In this document: positions 34,789 through 46,219 of the stretch, piece by piece
Position numbering within the stretch: position 1 is the stretch's first letter
Layout: every line of letters starts with the position of its first letter
DNA from: Panicum virgatum
Lineage: Eukaryota; Streptophyta; Magnoliopsida; Poales; Poaceae
Direction of reading: 5' to 3'
Assembly (NCBI RefSeq): GCF_016808335.1
Contig: NC_053149.1
Coordinates: forward strand, 26,015,238-26,079,237
Length of the DNA: 64,000 nucleotides
Notes under the pieces: model-generated
Databases searched by the model: none
What the model was told of the DNA's origin: nothing
What the model saw: the letters and a program-made list of their open reading frames with translations, nothing else
Program-made: the position numbers and the translations under genes

Positions 34789-35692
34789 CCTATATTTCAA
34801 ATTATTACCATTTATTGTTATTACTTACTTGTGCATTTACAGTTCTTAGGATTTGAATTGAAACCTTAGGTGCATGATCCTAGGAACCTATGTACTGAAC
34901 ACTAGACCTGAGCTCGAATAATTGCTAAGCTTATAGGACCGGTAAAAGTCGAGTGATTGCCTGTCACTCGCGAGCTCTATAGGAATTGCTTGTTTACTTT
35001 CTGTTATCAATATAAGGACGACAGACGGGGTTGTGTTCGATATCATGACCTTGTGTGAGACCCCGTCTGTGTTGATGAACTTGCTAAGGTCGCGGTGTGT
35101 GGTAGTGCTGGTTAAGTTTTTGAACGTACTAGCCACATGCCGTAAATATGGTACGCGGTAAGCCTAGTAGCCGATTGGACCGGGGAGTGGATATACCTAT
35201 CACTCTCTCTTTAGAGATAGGTTTTTATATGTTATTGTTGATCAACACCGCGACTACCAGGGACGAGGTTGGACCTTGGAGCCCTATAGTCGGGGAGAGT
35301 GACCCTATCCACAAGCCGGAAACAAAGGTAAACGGTTGTTTGGGAATGACCCGACGGTGTTCCATACGTGTGTGTTAGGTCTGCCTGGCCAGGTTAACAA
35401 TTTCGATTCGAATCGTCCGCTTCTCACGGTTTGGGACTACTTGATCTCTTTGCCACACAGAGTAATAAGAGCAACATTATTATGATCAATCTTGATGTTT
35501 GCTTAAAGATCTACCCTGGTTGAATAGTAGTTGCTTACATAGAATGGTTAATCAACTAGAATCTTGGAAGCTAAAATTTGAAAGTAAGGACTTACTCTTT
35601 ATTTCTTTTCAGCAAAAGGAAAACCAGAGCCTCACAGAACCCTGCATAGTCTAGTTAGGTGGGCTATGTATACCCATTGACGGTTAAGTCTT

Positions 35693-35714
35693 GCTGAGTA
35701 TTAGAATACTCAGC
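35693..35714 (+). other. Conserved LTR hairpin (T3)
   Basis: GCTGAGTAT, loop TAGA, ATACTCAGC. The 9-bp stem is identical to T1 and the loop differs at one base. It lies about 502 bp from the LTR 3' end after S2 is disregarded. Confidence 0.7.
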
Positions 35715-35792
35715 CTTGCTGTTGAAACCATTTTTCAGGTATGAGTCTTGAGGATCAGATCGCTAGTTTGTCTTGGCCCTGCTCTTTGCCTC

Positions 35793-38700
35793 TATAACAC
35801 CCGGTTTATAAAAGGACATAAACCGAGCAATCATATACGTGCCAGGATCAAGTCACACGTATATACAATAGAATGAACAGTATATCACAGCACATATCAC
35901 GTAAGAAGATATAATAAAGCGAATACGAATGTTATTTATTACATTAATGACAAAATGTCTGATACAGAGTATGCGGAAGCATAAAAACATATACGATAAC
36001 TCTCATCGGAAGCAGAGCAGGGTGCCATAGGGACGTTGACTGGGAGGCGAATGCCTAGAAGTCCTCGTACTCCTGGTAGCTCCGGGTGAACTCCCTCGCG
36101 TCGGCAGGAACTGAGCAGCAGTAGAGTGTCCCCAAAAGAACAAGAGGAAAAAGTGTAGAGGAGGCAAGGGTGAGTACACAAATCGTACTCAACAAGTATA
36201 ACACAAACTATGAGGCTCTAAGGTTGGCTGACTCAACTGCATTAGCTTTTAATCTTATGGTAGCGCTGTTGTCCTAGGTTGTCGCTCTATGAACCGGTCC
36301 TTATGGAGAGTGGCCAACCCAGCAGTAAGCACCGTGCTGGCCCCCTAAACCATGTTTCTAACAAAACATATTTTAACGAGACGTGAGCCACACAAGCACA
36401 GAGCACAGAGGGCCACTCCCAGAATTAAGTTACATAAACCATTAATCAAATTAATTAAAAAGGACCAAGTGTGTTATAGCGCGGCACCTAGCACAACTAA
36501 CCAAAATGCAACCCAAAGGATATATATAAAGGATATAAAGTGGCTAGGAAAGTCCTTATAGGCATTCAATATTAAAATGCAGTATGAAAATGTATTTAAA
36601 AGTGATAGGTGGTGTTCATGTTATACTTGCCTTTCTCAAACTGATCCTGCTGCTGCTCAAACTGCTCAGAAGATGGCTGCTCCGGGTACTGGTACTGGGG
36701 CTCCTCAGACGGATCGACGTCTACTCACGAACACATGGCAAAAAACAATACACAACATAAACATACATGCAAACAATAGCAAAAAATAAGAAACAGTACA
36801 ACAATACATGAAAACAACAAACAAAACTAAGTTAGAACTATTCTACGCGTTACAACAATCGCGTGGGCATAAAGAACACCTAAAACGGAGCTAGAACGCG
36901 AAGACTAGAGCAAAAATAAGGTCCAGGGGCTTTTCTGCAAGAAAAACTAAGTTTCTGGGGTTTTTCTGCAAAAACCGAGGGCCTAAATGTAATTAAACTA
37001 TAGATCTGGGGTCTAACATGCAAAACCGATGGCTCTGGACCGCGGGTTCTATTTCCAGAAAGCTCGGGGGCTAAAACGCTAAAAACAGTACCTAACTGGA
37101 ATTACTTTTGAACTGGACGGACTGCGGGTTGATTTCAAAGAAAGGCGAGGGCACTTTAACAAAACTGTCAGCCGAAGGTGTATCTTTGAATCAGGGCCGT
37201 TGGATCTTGTTCTAGCGGTTTGGATCTAATTGGGGGAACGATCTAATCTTGGACGTTCGCTCGAGATCGGATGGCTCAGGGCTGATGCGAGCGACGGTGG
37301 GGGCGGAACGCGCCGGAGAACACTTTCCCACGGCGGCGCAGTGCGGGGGCTCACCGGAGTTCGCCGTTTTCAGCCCTCCGTGGGTGGATTTGACCTGGGC
37401 TTGGGCCTAGGATGACCAGCGCGCCATGGTGAACTCGCCTAGGCACTGGACTGGGCTCGGGGATGCTCTGGGCTGCGTGTGCACCGGCGACGGCGGCTCT
37501 GCACGGCAAAGCTCGCCGACGTGCACACGTTAGGCTGCTCTGGGGTTCGGGTGTGGGTGAAACAGGGTTGAGAGGCTTGGGCAGTGTAAGGGCATGCTGA
37601 TGCAAGGCTCGCGTGGGGTTCTACCGTGCTGCAGAGGACCCGCCACGGCGGAGCAGTGGCGTGTGCGGCGGCGGAGCACCGGCGCACGGCGTTCCAATCA
37701 CCGGAGTGTCCTATGTGCCACAAATTCTAGGACAACAGGGAGAGGAAGCCGGGCTGGTGCTCACAGTGCAAGGAATTGGACGGAGAGGTGTCGCAGGGAG
37801 GCCGGCGACGAGGTTGCGCGGCGGCGTTCGGGCAGCGCTCGGGCGGATCTCGGTGACGAGGCGATGCGGGGCATTTCCGGGACTGCTGATCTGCCAGGGA
37901 GATGCGCAGGCATCCTACGAACAAGTAACGGGGTCAAGGACGCCCAAGGTTCACCTGTGGCAAGCAATTACGGCGGAGGCCGATCTCACCGGGGCAGGTC
38001 TCGGGTCGAAATTCCGGTGCTTGCAGGGCTTGGACCGGGGAAATCGAGCTCGGCGAGGCTCCTGGTCCCGAGGCAGAGCGGCGGCGGTGGCTCGCGGTGA
38101 CGGAGGTGCTGCGGAAAGGCCGGACCACGGCGGCGCAGGGGCGGCTTCCGCTCCAAGATCCAAGAGGCGGTGGCGGCTAGGGTTTGAGGCTGTGCTAGAA
38201 TAGGAGATGGGGCGCAGAGGGTCGCGGTGGAGGTTTAAAAGGGGGGCGCCGGGGATCTCGGGAAGGCGGGCCCGGCGTGATCCCGGCGAGATTAGCAGGG
38301 GCCGTTGGGCGCGGGCGCGTCGGGGAAGGAAAGGGAGCTGACCGGCGGGCCCAGGCTGGCAGCGAGAGGAGAGGGACGCGGGCGACGCGGGGCTGTGGGA
38401 GCAGGCCGGAGCGCGGGGAGGGCTTGGCTGTCGGCGCGCGCGCGTGGGCTGAGCGCAGAGGGGTGCGCGCTGGGCTGCGGGCGTGGCGCTGGGCTGAGCG
38501 CGGGAGGGAAGGGAGGAGGAGTCGGGCTGGGCCTGGGGGAAGGAAGGTGGGCCGGGGAGTTGCTGGGCCCGTCGGAAAGGGAAGAAAAGGAGGTGGCGGG
38601 CTGGGCCGTTTCGGGTTTTGCGCTGGATGCTGGGTTTGGGTTTTCTAGTTTCTTTCTCCTTTTCTATTTCTATTTCTAAACAACTCAAACCTATTTGAAT

Positions 38701-38916
38701 TCAAATTCAAATTTGAATTCAACTCTAACACTCAAACAAAAAGAATAATGCACCAGCATGAATGCAACAACAAATTTTTAAACTTAGACAAATTTTTAAT
38801 TACTTGTGGAACAAAATTTAGATTAAATGCAAGTCTAACCATAATAAACCTTAGAAAATTAAACAAAGCCAATTAAATTTATTATTAAATGCTGAAATTT
38901 AAATTAGGGTGTTACA
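35793..38916 (-). mobile_element. S2: solo LTR, TGTAACACCC family
   Basis: A 3.1-kb relative of S1 in the same orientation, inserted in T3. Termini are TATAACACCC (one change from TGTAACACCC) and GGGTGTTACA; target duplication GCCTC at 35788-35792 and 38917-38921. It lacks about 530 bp present in S1 (about 21219-21748), joined near 36253. Short acidic frame 36596-36724, hairpin 36171-36191, GC-rich block 37250-38600. Confidence 0.88.
36596..36724 (-). other. LTR-embedded short acidic reading frame (S2)
   Basis: Forty-two codons plus TAA, open throughout, with SEEPQYQYPEQP, EQFEQQQ and GKYNMNTTY. Compared with S3 it has gaps of 6, 3 and 3 nt and several silent third-position changes. Confidence 0.45.
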
Positions 38917-39350
38917 GCCTCCTGGCTGGTCCGTAGAGTGCGATCCGTCTTCGGCCGGCAATTACCCTAACGAGTGATACCTTGCTTGGGCTAGCTTGGT
39001 ATACTTTTGCGATGTGTTGTAGCCGTCGTTTTCACTTTCCAATGTGTTCAAACTCTGAACTTAAAGTTATGGTTTGTATAACTGTTTTACTAAGTTTGGT
39101 TTTGTAATAATATCTTGAACTGGTTGTAATCACTACTAAGCTTGTGTTGTAAAACATGTGGTTGTAATATCTCTGGACTTGCCTTCGTGCGGGGTGTGCT
39201 TGTTCGATCCGAAAACCGGTGGTTGTATCGGGACGTTACCCGACAGACCAAGAATTGTTCTGTTTGAAGTGCGTTTGAGCCGGTGTTGCCTTTATGGTGA
39301 TGGCCTGCGCACTTGAGCCAGGATAATTCAGGTGGTTCTGCCACAGTATC

Positions 39351-39384
39351 CCCACGACTCTAGCCTCTCCATCAGGATCTTGCC
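39351..39384 (-). pseudogene. Transposase_28-like ORF, second fragment (34 bp)
   Basis: A small exon-like remnant between the T3 and S3 insertions, encoding about 11 residues with K-I-L-M-E-R-L. It keeps the reading frame of the neighbouring fragments. Its right end TTGCC is the S3 target duplication. Confidence 0.7.
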
Positions 39385-42300
39385 TGTAACACCCGGTTTA
39401 CAAAAAGACATAAACCGAGCAATCATATACGTGCCAGGATCAAGTCACACGTATATACAACAGAATGAATAGTATATCACAGCACATATCACATAAAAAG
39501 ATATAATAAAGCGAGTACGAATATTATTTATTACATTAATGACATAACATGTCTGATACAGCGTATGCGGAAGCGTAAAATAGGTACGGAACTCTCGGAA
39601 GCTGGGCACCACAGGGACGTCGACTGGCAGACGACCGCCTAGAAGTCCTCGTACTCCTAGTAGCTCTGGGTGAACTCCTTCACGTCGCCAGGAACTGAGC
39701 AGCAGTTGGGTATCCCAAAAAAGAACAAGAGGAAAAGAGTAGAGGAGGCAAGTGTGAGTACAAAACTTGTACTCAACAAGTATAACACAAACTATGAGGC
39801 TCTAAGGTTGGCTGACTCGATTGCATTAGCTTTTAAGTCTTGGCAAAATTTTATTACAGCTATTTACTACAAGTTGGTGAATTACCATAAACCCAGTTAC
39901 ATAGTAATTAATCAAAATTAATTAAGAACTACTGAGAACCAAACCAAACCAAACCACCCGGGGAACCCCCCAAATCAAAGGAAGATAACCCCACTAATCA
40001 AAAGGAGGATCTGGGCCGCTCATAACTGTGAGCATGGCTAGTATACCAGTTTTACACACTGCAGAGGTTGCACATCTTTACCCACAAGCCGTGAGCTATG
40101 CTAGTTGTTCATCACACTTTCGTAGGTGAGATGACTAACAAACTCACTACGAGGCCGTTACAAAGAACCACGTTGGTAAGGTGTAACCGCTAGGGATTCA
40201 GGCTCCGCAACGATGGGGCCCACCTCAAGGGGGTACAAGATAACACAGACCAAGCCTCACAGCACAGGAACCATTGAAGCTCACCCCCCCTCTTGCCCCG
40301 TCGGTAAGTTACTCCCGAACCAAAATGACCTAATTAGTAAGCCAAGACCGTCCCATTCCAGTCTTGTGGTAGCGCTGTTGTCCCAGGTTGTCACTCTATG
40401 AACCGGTCCTTATGGAGAGTGGCCAACCCAGCACTAAGCACTGTGCTGGCCCCCTAAACCATGTTTCTAACAAAACATAATTTTAAGGACGCACGAACCA
40501 CTCAAGTACACAGCAGAGAGGGTCGGCTCCAGAATTAAGTTGCATAAGATTATTAACAAATTAATTAAAAAGGACCATTATGTGTGAGAGTGCAGAAACC
40601 TAGCACAACTAACCAAAATGCAACCCAAGGTAAATATATATAAAGGATAAATGTGGCTAGGAAATCCTTATAGGCATACAGTATTAAAATGCAGTATGAA
40701 ATTGTATTTAAAAGTGATAGGTGGTGTTCATGTTATACTTGCCTTCCTCAAAGTTGTCCTGCTGCTCAAACTGCTCAAAAGACAGTGGCTGCTCCGGGTA
40801 CTGGTACTCCTTCGAAGGATCAACGTCTACTCATGTTTGCAACGCCAAAACAAGTCCAGCACATACACATACATGCAAACAAGAGCAAACACTGAGAAAT
40901 AGTACAACAATACATAAAAACAGCAAACAAAACTAAGCTAAGACTATTCTACACATTACAATGATCGCGTGGACATAAAGAACACCTAAAACAGAGCTAG
41001 AACGCGAAAACTAGGCTTAAAACAAGATCTAGGGGCTAAACTTCAAGAAAAACAGAGTTTCCAGGGGTTTCTGCACAAAAAACCAGGGACCTAAACATAA
41101 TTAAACCTTAGATCTAGGGTCTAACATGCAAAAAGATAGGGGCTGGACTGTGCGTTCTAATTCTAAAAAGCTCAGGGTTCAAAACATAAAAACCAGAGCT
41201 GATTCGCAAATACTTTTGAACTAAGTGGACGGCGGGTTGATTCTGGAGAAGGTCAGGGGCTCTTTAACAAAAGACCAGGATGAACCGGTATCTAAGGATC
41301 TGGGCCGTTGGATCTGGATCTGAGGGTTAGGATTTGATGGGCTTTAGATCTAATCTCGGATGCAGGTTTCAGATCGGGCGCCCAGGATGCGTCTGGGCGC
41401 TGGGCAGCGGCGCTCGGTCGACGGCGACCTCACTCCGCAGCGGCGCGGTGCCGAACTTTGCCGGAGTTCGCTAATCCGGCATTCCTAGGGCCAAAACAGA
41501 GCGGGCTTGGGTCGGGGACGCTCATCACGCCATGCGTGATCCACTGGAGGCAACAGCTAGGCATGGCAGGGCTCGGGAGCGTGAAAGCGACTGCGGCGGC
41601 GGCTCTGGGCATTGGTGCTCGCCGGCGTGCGGTTTGGCAAAAGCAAAGGAAGGTTTGGCAGCGGCTTACCGAGGCTCGAACTCGAGCTAAGATGCCGTGC
41701 AGGGAGGTCGAAGGCGAAGATTGGCGGCGAGTCGCAGGCGGCGCTCGGGGAGGAGGCTGTTGAAGGGGTGCTCCGGCTTCTGGGCTCCACAGTTCGGCTC
41801 AAGGTGGTCCTGCGATGGTGCCACAGGGTCAGGGAGTCTCGGAGATGGCCAGCGGCGAGGAATTGCGGCAGCGGACCGATCTCACCTGAGATGAAGTCCG
41901 GGCACGATTCCGGCGATGCTCGGGCTGGAGTCGGGGATGGCTAGCTCAGGAAACTTCCTGGACGCGCGGCGGAGATGTTGTGGGGGTTGGCCGAGGCTGG
42001 GAGGCTGTGGCGTGGCCGGTCCATGGCGGCACTGAGGAGCCTGCGTGGCGGAGCTGTGCGGGCACGGCGAGCTAGGGTTTGGGGCGGCGCTGGCGTCGAG
42101 GATGGGGAGGTCCAGGGGTGCGTCTGTGGTTAAGAAGGGCGGGGCCGGGGATCTCGGGGAGTCGTGCCGTGGAGGGCGCGGGTGTGATCCCCGGCTTTTG
42201 TTAGCGTGCGGAGGAAGGAGGGGGGATGACCGGTGGGGCCACAGCGTCAGCGGCTTGCAGGGGACGCGGCGCGCGCGGCGCTGAGAGCGGCAGCGGCTGG

Positions 42301-42761
42301 GCTGAGCGCGGAGGGCGAGCGTGCTGGGCCGTGCCGAGCGGACGTGCGGAACTGGGCAGAGCAGCGCTGGCGAGGCAGGGTGCGGGATGCTGGGCCGCGG
42401 CGCTGGACGTGGGCCGCGTGCGGGAAAGGGAAGGAGTGGGCCACCGAGGTGAGGGACTACGGGCTGGGTTGAAGGGTTTGGGCTGAGTTGGGTTTTTCTA
42501 TTTTCCTTTCTCTTTCTTTTTCAAACAACACTCAACTCTATTTGAATTCAAATTTAAAATTTGAATTCAACCCTATCACTCAACCAAAATAAAACCATGC
42601 ACCAGCATGAATGCACAAATAAGTTTAAACTTAGAAAAAAATTTAATTACTCACGAAAGAAAATTAAATTAAATGCAAGGCTAAGCATATAAACCTTAGA
42701 AAATTAAATAAAGCCAATTAAATTTATTATTTAATGCTGAAATTTAAATTAGGGTGTTACA
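39385..42761 (-). mobile_element. S3: solo LTR, TGTAACACCC family
   Basis: A 3.4-kb solo LTR, TGTAACACCC to GGGTGTTACA, with target duplication TTGCC at 39380-39384 and 42762-42766. Same minus orientation as S1 and S2. Short acidic frame 40708-40830, hairpin 39755-39775 (9-bp stem TGAGTACAA/TTGTACTCA), GC-rich block 41350-42480. It interrupts the Transposase_28-like frame. Confidence 0.9.
40708..40830 (-). other. LTR-embedded short acidic reading frame (S3)
   Basis: Forty codons plus TAA, with YQYPEQP, FEQFEQQ and GKYNMNTTY. It is 6 nt shorter than the S1 and S2 copies overall and remains open. Confidence 0.45.
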
Positions 42762-42766
42762 TTGCC

Positions 42767-43218
42767 GGAGTACGCCGGAAGCTGCCCACCATCATTGCGG
42801 AAGTAGAACCATGCCTTATCCCTATCACGATTGTTCGATGTTATCGTGCTGGGGATGTAGAGGTCCTTCCTCTTTTCCCGCACCTGGAGCGTGAAGCCGC
42901 CAGCGTGGACGGGCCTTCTCACCCCTCGCGAGACGGAGTCAGTGTGTAGCTCTCCCTGGAACAAGTGCCTCCACAAGTCCCAGTGCACGTTCACCCCCAG
43001 GTAGCCCTCATAGACGGCGACGAAGACCGCCGCCTGCGAGATAGCGTTGGGGGCGAAATTGAGCAGCTCCACCCCGTAGTGGTGGCAGAGCGCACGGAAG
43101 AACCTTCTGGCAGGGTTGCTGAAGCCCCACTCGTGCAACCACGCCAAGCTGACGATGTAGCCGGTCGGGTGCTTCGGGTCCATCTCCGCTGGTGCCGGAG
43201 TGATCCACACCGGGCGCG
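42767..43218 (-). pseudogene. Transposase_28-like ORF, first fragment
   Basis: Minus-strand frame of about 150 codons resembling the 'putative gypsy type transposon' family (PF04195, Transposase_28), a gag-region protein of grass Ty3/gypsy Tat-lineage elements. Recognisable parts are H-P-T-G-Y-I-V-S-L near the start, RRFFRALCHHYGVELLNFAPN, AVYEGYLGV...HWDLWRHLF and WFYFRNDGG. The N-terminus is missing: the frame is open to 43218, where LTR A2 begins. It continues in register into 39351-39384 and 32119-32363, giving about 240 residues in three pieces. Assignment rests on motif memory and was not searched. Confidence 0.72.
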
Positions 43219-44693
43219 TGTTGGCACTCCTTATCCTAATGAATTACTCCGCAAGCGCACAGAGACCGATTGTAGCTTTCACCAGGGAGTATACCTGGGA
43301 TATCGAATCCAAGGAACAGTAAAGCTTCGACCAAACTTAGAGATCGTCAATCGAACACAACCAGCGAGAAGAAGATAAAGGGAAGAGGGCCTAACTCCAG
43401 ATAACCTACTACTCTAACTAGTTAATGAGCTAACTACTGACTTGATCTGCTTTGACGACTGGAAGAGGAATGACTTCAGAAAGGGGTGAGAGGGGAATCC
43501 AACGGCAACCTGCACTACTGCTATCAAAACACCCGAATGTGGAGGACTACAAAGGACAGATAGGGCTGTCATCACCTACCGACTACCACAACGGTTTCGT
43601 GGGATGGAACACAACTTGAGATAACTACCAAGCCTAGGCACCACACCCACAGCTCTCAAGCTACTTGCTCCTACCGTGTACTTAGATAGAAAGCAACCTC
43701 AAATAAGCAGAACTTGCTACTTACACAGACTCAGGATCCCGCAGATCAAAGTAAGTACTTAACTAGCAACTAAGACAGAAAGTAAAGCTAGCGAGAAACT
43801 GAAGTTAGGACACGGAACTTACTCAAATAGATTCCTTCAAGGTGGATACAAAAGTGGAGTAAGACCGAGAGAATTCGAGTTCGCTCCTTTCAGCTCGGCT
43901 TTCACCAGAGCACTCACCTCACTCTCCTCCTACTCAACACAAGAGTGTACAAGAGACTCTCTTCTCTATGGAATGGTGTGTGTTACAAGAGGGGTATGGT
44001 GCTCTATTTATACTATTCTGAAGTCGGTACTGGGCTGAGCGTCAATTGCACGCAGGTAAGTTCATTGAGCTTGTCTTCCACGCCAAGCGAGAGTAGCAGA
44101 GGCTGCCAGGTGGGGCCGACCGGCCTCCCCTAGGCCGGCCGGTTTGGGGATGTGGCCACGTGGCCACCGCCTTTGCGTGGACACTCTGGATCTCTTCCTG
44201 AAGTTGGTAGAAGTTGCGTGGCTTTAACGGTGACAGTTAGGGAACGGCCGGCCTCTCCTAGGCCGGCCAGCCTGGCTCTGGCTCAGCTCAGGCTCCTGTT
44301 GCACTGACATGTTGCTCTCTAGGGCCACATTGCTTCTCAAGTTGAATTGGGCTCTAATTCTTCGGGTCATCACTGGATTTGGGCTCAACTCCACTTGGTT
44401 CAAGCCTTTCGGTCTTGACTTGTGAATTTTGCCAAACCCATCTTGGTGTGACTCGATCTTGGACTCAAGTCACTCTCCACGAAGTCTCATGGCAAAGTAT
44501 GGCAGGGGTAGGCCGGCCGGCCTGGGTTTCACTCCTTTTTGGCTCAATTTTGCACATGTTGATCCTGGATTCAAACAATCACCAAAACTTCTGGAACTTG
44601 TTAATGTTAGTGAAAATTATAGCAATATGGTTTCAAAAGAATGAAATCCGAAGGAATGTTGGCGGTAAAAATCATCGAAATCGACCGCCAACA
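43219..44693 (-). repeat. A2: Athila-like LTR (minus), no partner
   Basis: A 1,475-bp LTR related to A1's (TGTTGGCGGTC... at 44693 to ...GAGTGCCAACA at 43219). TATAAATA at 44012-44005, GGTGACAGCC-type block near 43570, and several GGCCGGCC modules (44110-44160, 44250-44280, 44510-44530). Neither side has a primer site or polypurine tract, and the flanks GCGCG and CCTGG do not match. It is a rearranged solo LTR or a breakpoint product. It abuts plus-strand LTR C head to head. Confidence 0.75.
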
Positions 44694-46219
44694 CCTGGCA
44701 CCTCAACAAACCATGCCACGAAACTTTGCCAAAGTGATGATGAGCACAAATCCAAGCCAATCCAATTTGGTTCCGTCCAAAATTCACAAACAAAGACCGA
44801 AAGACTTGAGCAAAGGAAGGTTGGGTCCACTTTCAGTGTCCAAAAGCAGTTTCAAGACCTAAACCGCCTTGAGCAAGAATGTGCAACCGTTGATTGATGC
44901 ATCGGTGGAACGGAGGGCCGAGAGGAGCCAAACCCAGGCTGGCCGGCCTAAGGAAGGTCAGCCTGCCTAACAATCACGTGCTTTGGACTCAATCCTCTTC
45001 CACCGACTTCCAGGAGACAATCCAAGCCGTCCACAAAAAGTCGGTGGCCAGATGGTGGGATCCCAGGCCGGCCGGCCTAGGGGAGGCCGGCTGGCCCCAC
45101 CTTGCAGCGGCTCATGCTCAACTTCGCGTGGAAGTTACATCAACTGTCCTAGTTGCTTACAAGACACACGCTCACCTCATACCGACCTTGGAGCACTATA
45201 AATAGAGAGCAACACCCTCACTCTCAACACACACAAAAGGAGCTCTCTTCTCTCATTCTTAGTTTCAAGAGTAGGTTAGGTAGTCTAGGAGTTAGAGTCG
45301 GTTAGGTAGTCTGGGAGTTAGAGTTGAGTCGAGCTTGTCTCGGGATTCCGGAGTCATCATCGGAAGTCGGGTATAAGCACTTGTATCTTTTCCTTTGACA
45401 TTTATCAATATAAGTTATCTTTATCTTTTCGAGTCAGCTTTACTTTCCACATTTATTTATCTTTCCAAGTTATCTTACTTGTGTGCGGAAGTAATTCTCT
45501 AGCTTAGGCTTTGTACCTATCTTGTTTATTGGGATCTTACCTTACAGGTTTTCTCGCCCGCACTAGGGAGGCTCAAGTTAGTTCCCTAGGTTGAGGGGGA
45601 TTTCTCTTGCTTGCTACAAGAGAAATCCTAACACCGAGAGCAGACGTGGTGTCTGAGCTCAGTGTTAGCTAGAAAGTGTATTCCACCGAACGGTACCGTT
45701 GTGGTAGGTGGCAGGTGGTGACAGCCCTGTCCATCCTTTGTAGTCCATCACGTTCGAATGTTTTCATAGCAGTTGTTGCAGGTTGCCGTTGGACTCCCCT
45801 CTCACCCCTTTCTGAAGTCCTTCCTCTTCCAGCCGCCGAAGTAAGCTCTAGGTTCCCGATAACTAGTTAGAATCAACTTTAGTCTAGAGAGGCTAGCTCG
45901 ATAGTTTAAAAGTGCTTTACAAGTCTTTCTTGCTCATTGTCCTCCCAGCTGCTTACCTCTCTAAGGATTAGAGTCTCCTGTGTCAAACGGTCTTTGTTGG
46001 CCATTATCTTATCCTATCATATCAGGCTTACCCCCACTAAGTTAGTTGGTTGATATCCTTTGTAAAGTTTGTCATTCGATTCTTCGATACTCTTTAACCA
46101 TAGTGATTCCCTGAGGAAATATACGATACCCTGGAATACTCCAAAGTGAAGTGCTACAGTGGTGATTCTGTGCGCTTGCGGAATCCATATTCTATTGAGC
46201 ATAAGAAACGCCACCAACA
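44694..46219 (+). repeat. C: Athila-like LTR (plus), 5'-truncated
   Basis: Plus-strand LTR of the same family, lacking about the first 170 bp: 44694 onward aligns with the reverse complement of A2 starting some 170 bp in. It has TATAAATA at 45197-45204, the hairpin 45598-45628, the GGTGACAGCCCTGTCC block (45717-45735), and ends with the conserved GTGCGCTTGCGGAAT block and CCAACA at 46219. No internal region follows; LTR sequence starts again. Confidence 0.75.

Larger units (their letters stand above)
32364..39345 (+). mobile_element. T3: solo Tekay LTR, split by S2
   Basis: A plus-strand LTR from TGTGACACCTTAGGTGTC to GGTTCTGCCACA, about 3.85 kb without S2. Flanks ATATC (32359-32363) and GTATC (39346-39350) are a 5-bp target duplication with one change. 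It has the T1-type module order: GC-rich block 32870-33590, AT-rich stretch, short acidic frame 34579-34788, CGATTC-GAATCG palindrome 35404-35415 and hairpin 35693-35714. No internal region, hence a solo LTR. It interrupts the minus-strand Transposase_28 frame. Confidence 0.88.

Noticed and set aside
37951..38688. 245-codon minus-strand frame in S2
   Set aside because: Same GC-rich LTR block, not conserved in frame in S1 (23344-23949) or S3.
30685..44693. A1 LTR and A2 as the two LTRs of one element enclosing the Transposase_28 frame
   Set aside because: No primer site next to A2 and no purine tract next to A1 on the inner sides, and the outer flanks (AAGCT, CCTGG) do not match. A1 instead has its primer site and gag on its left.
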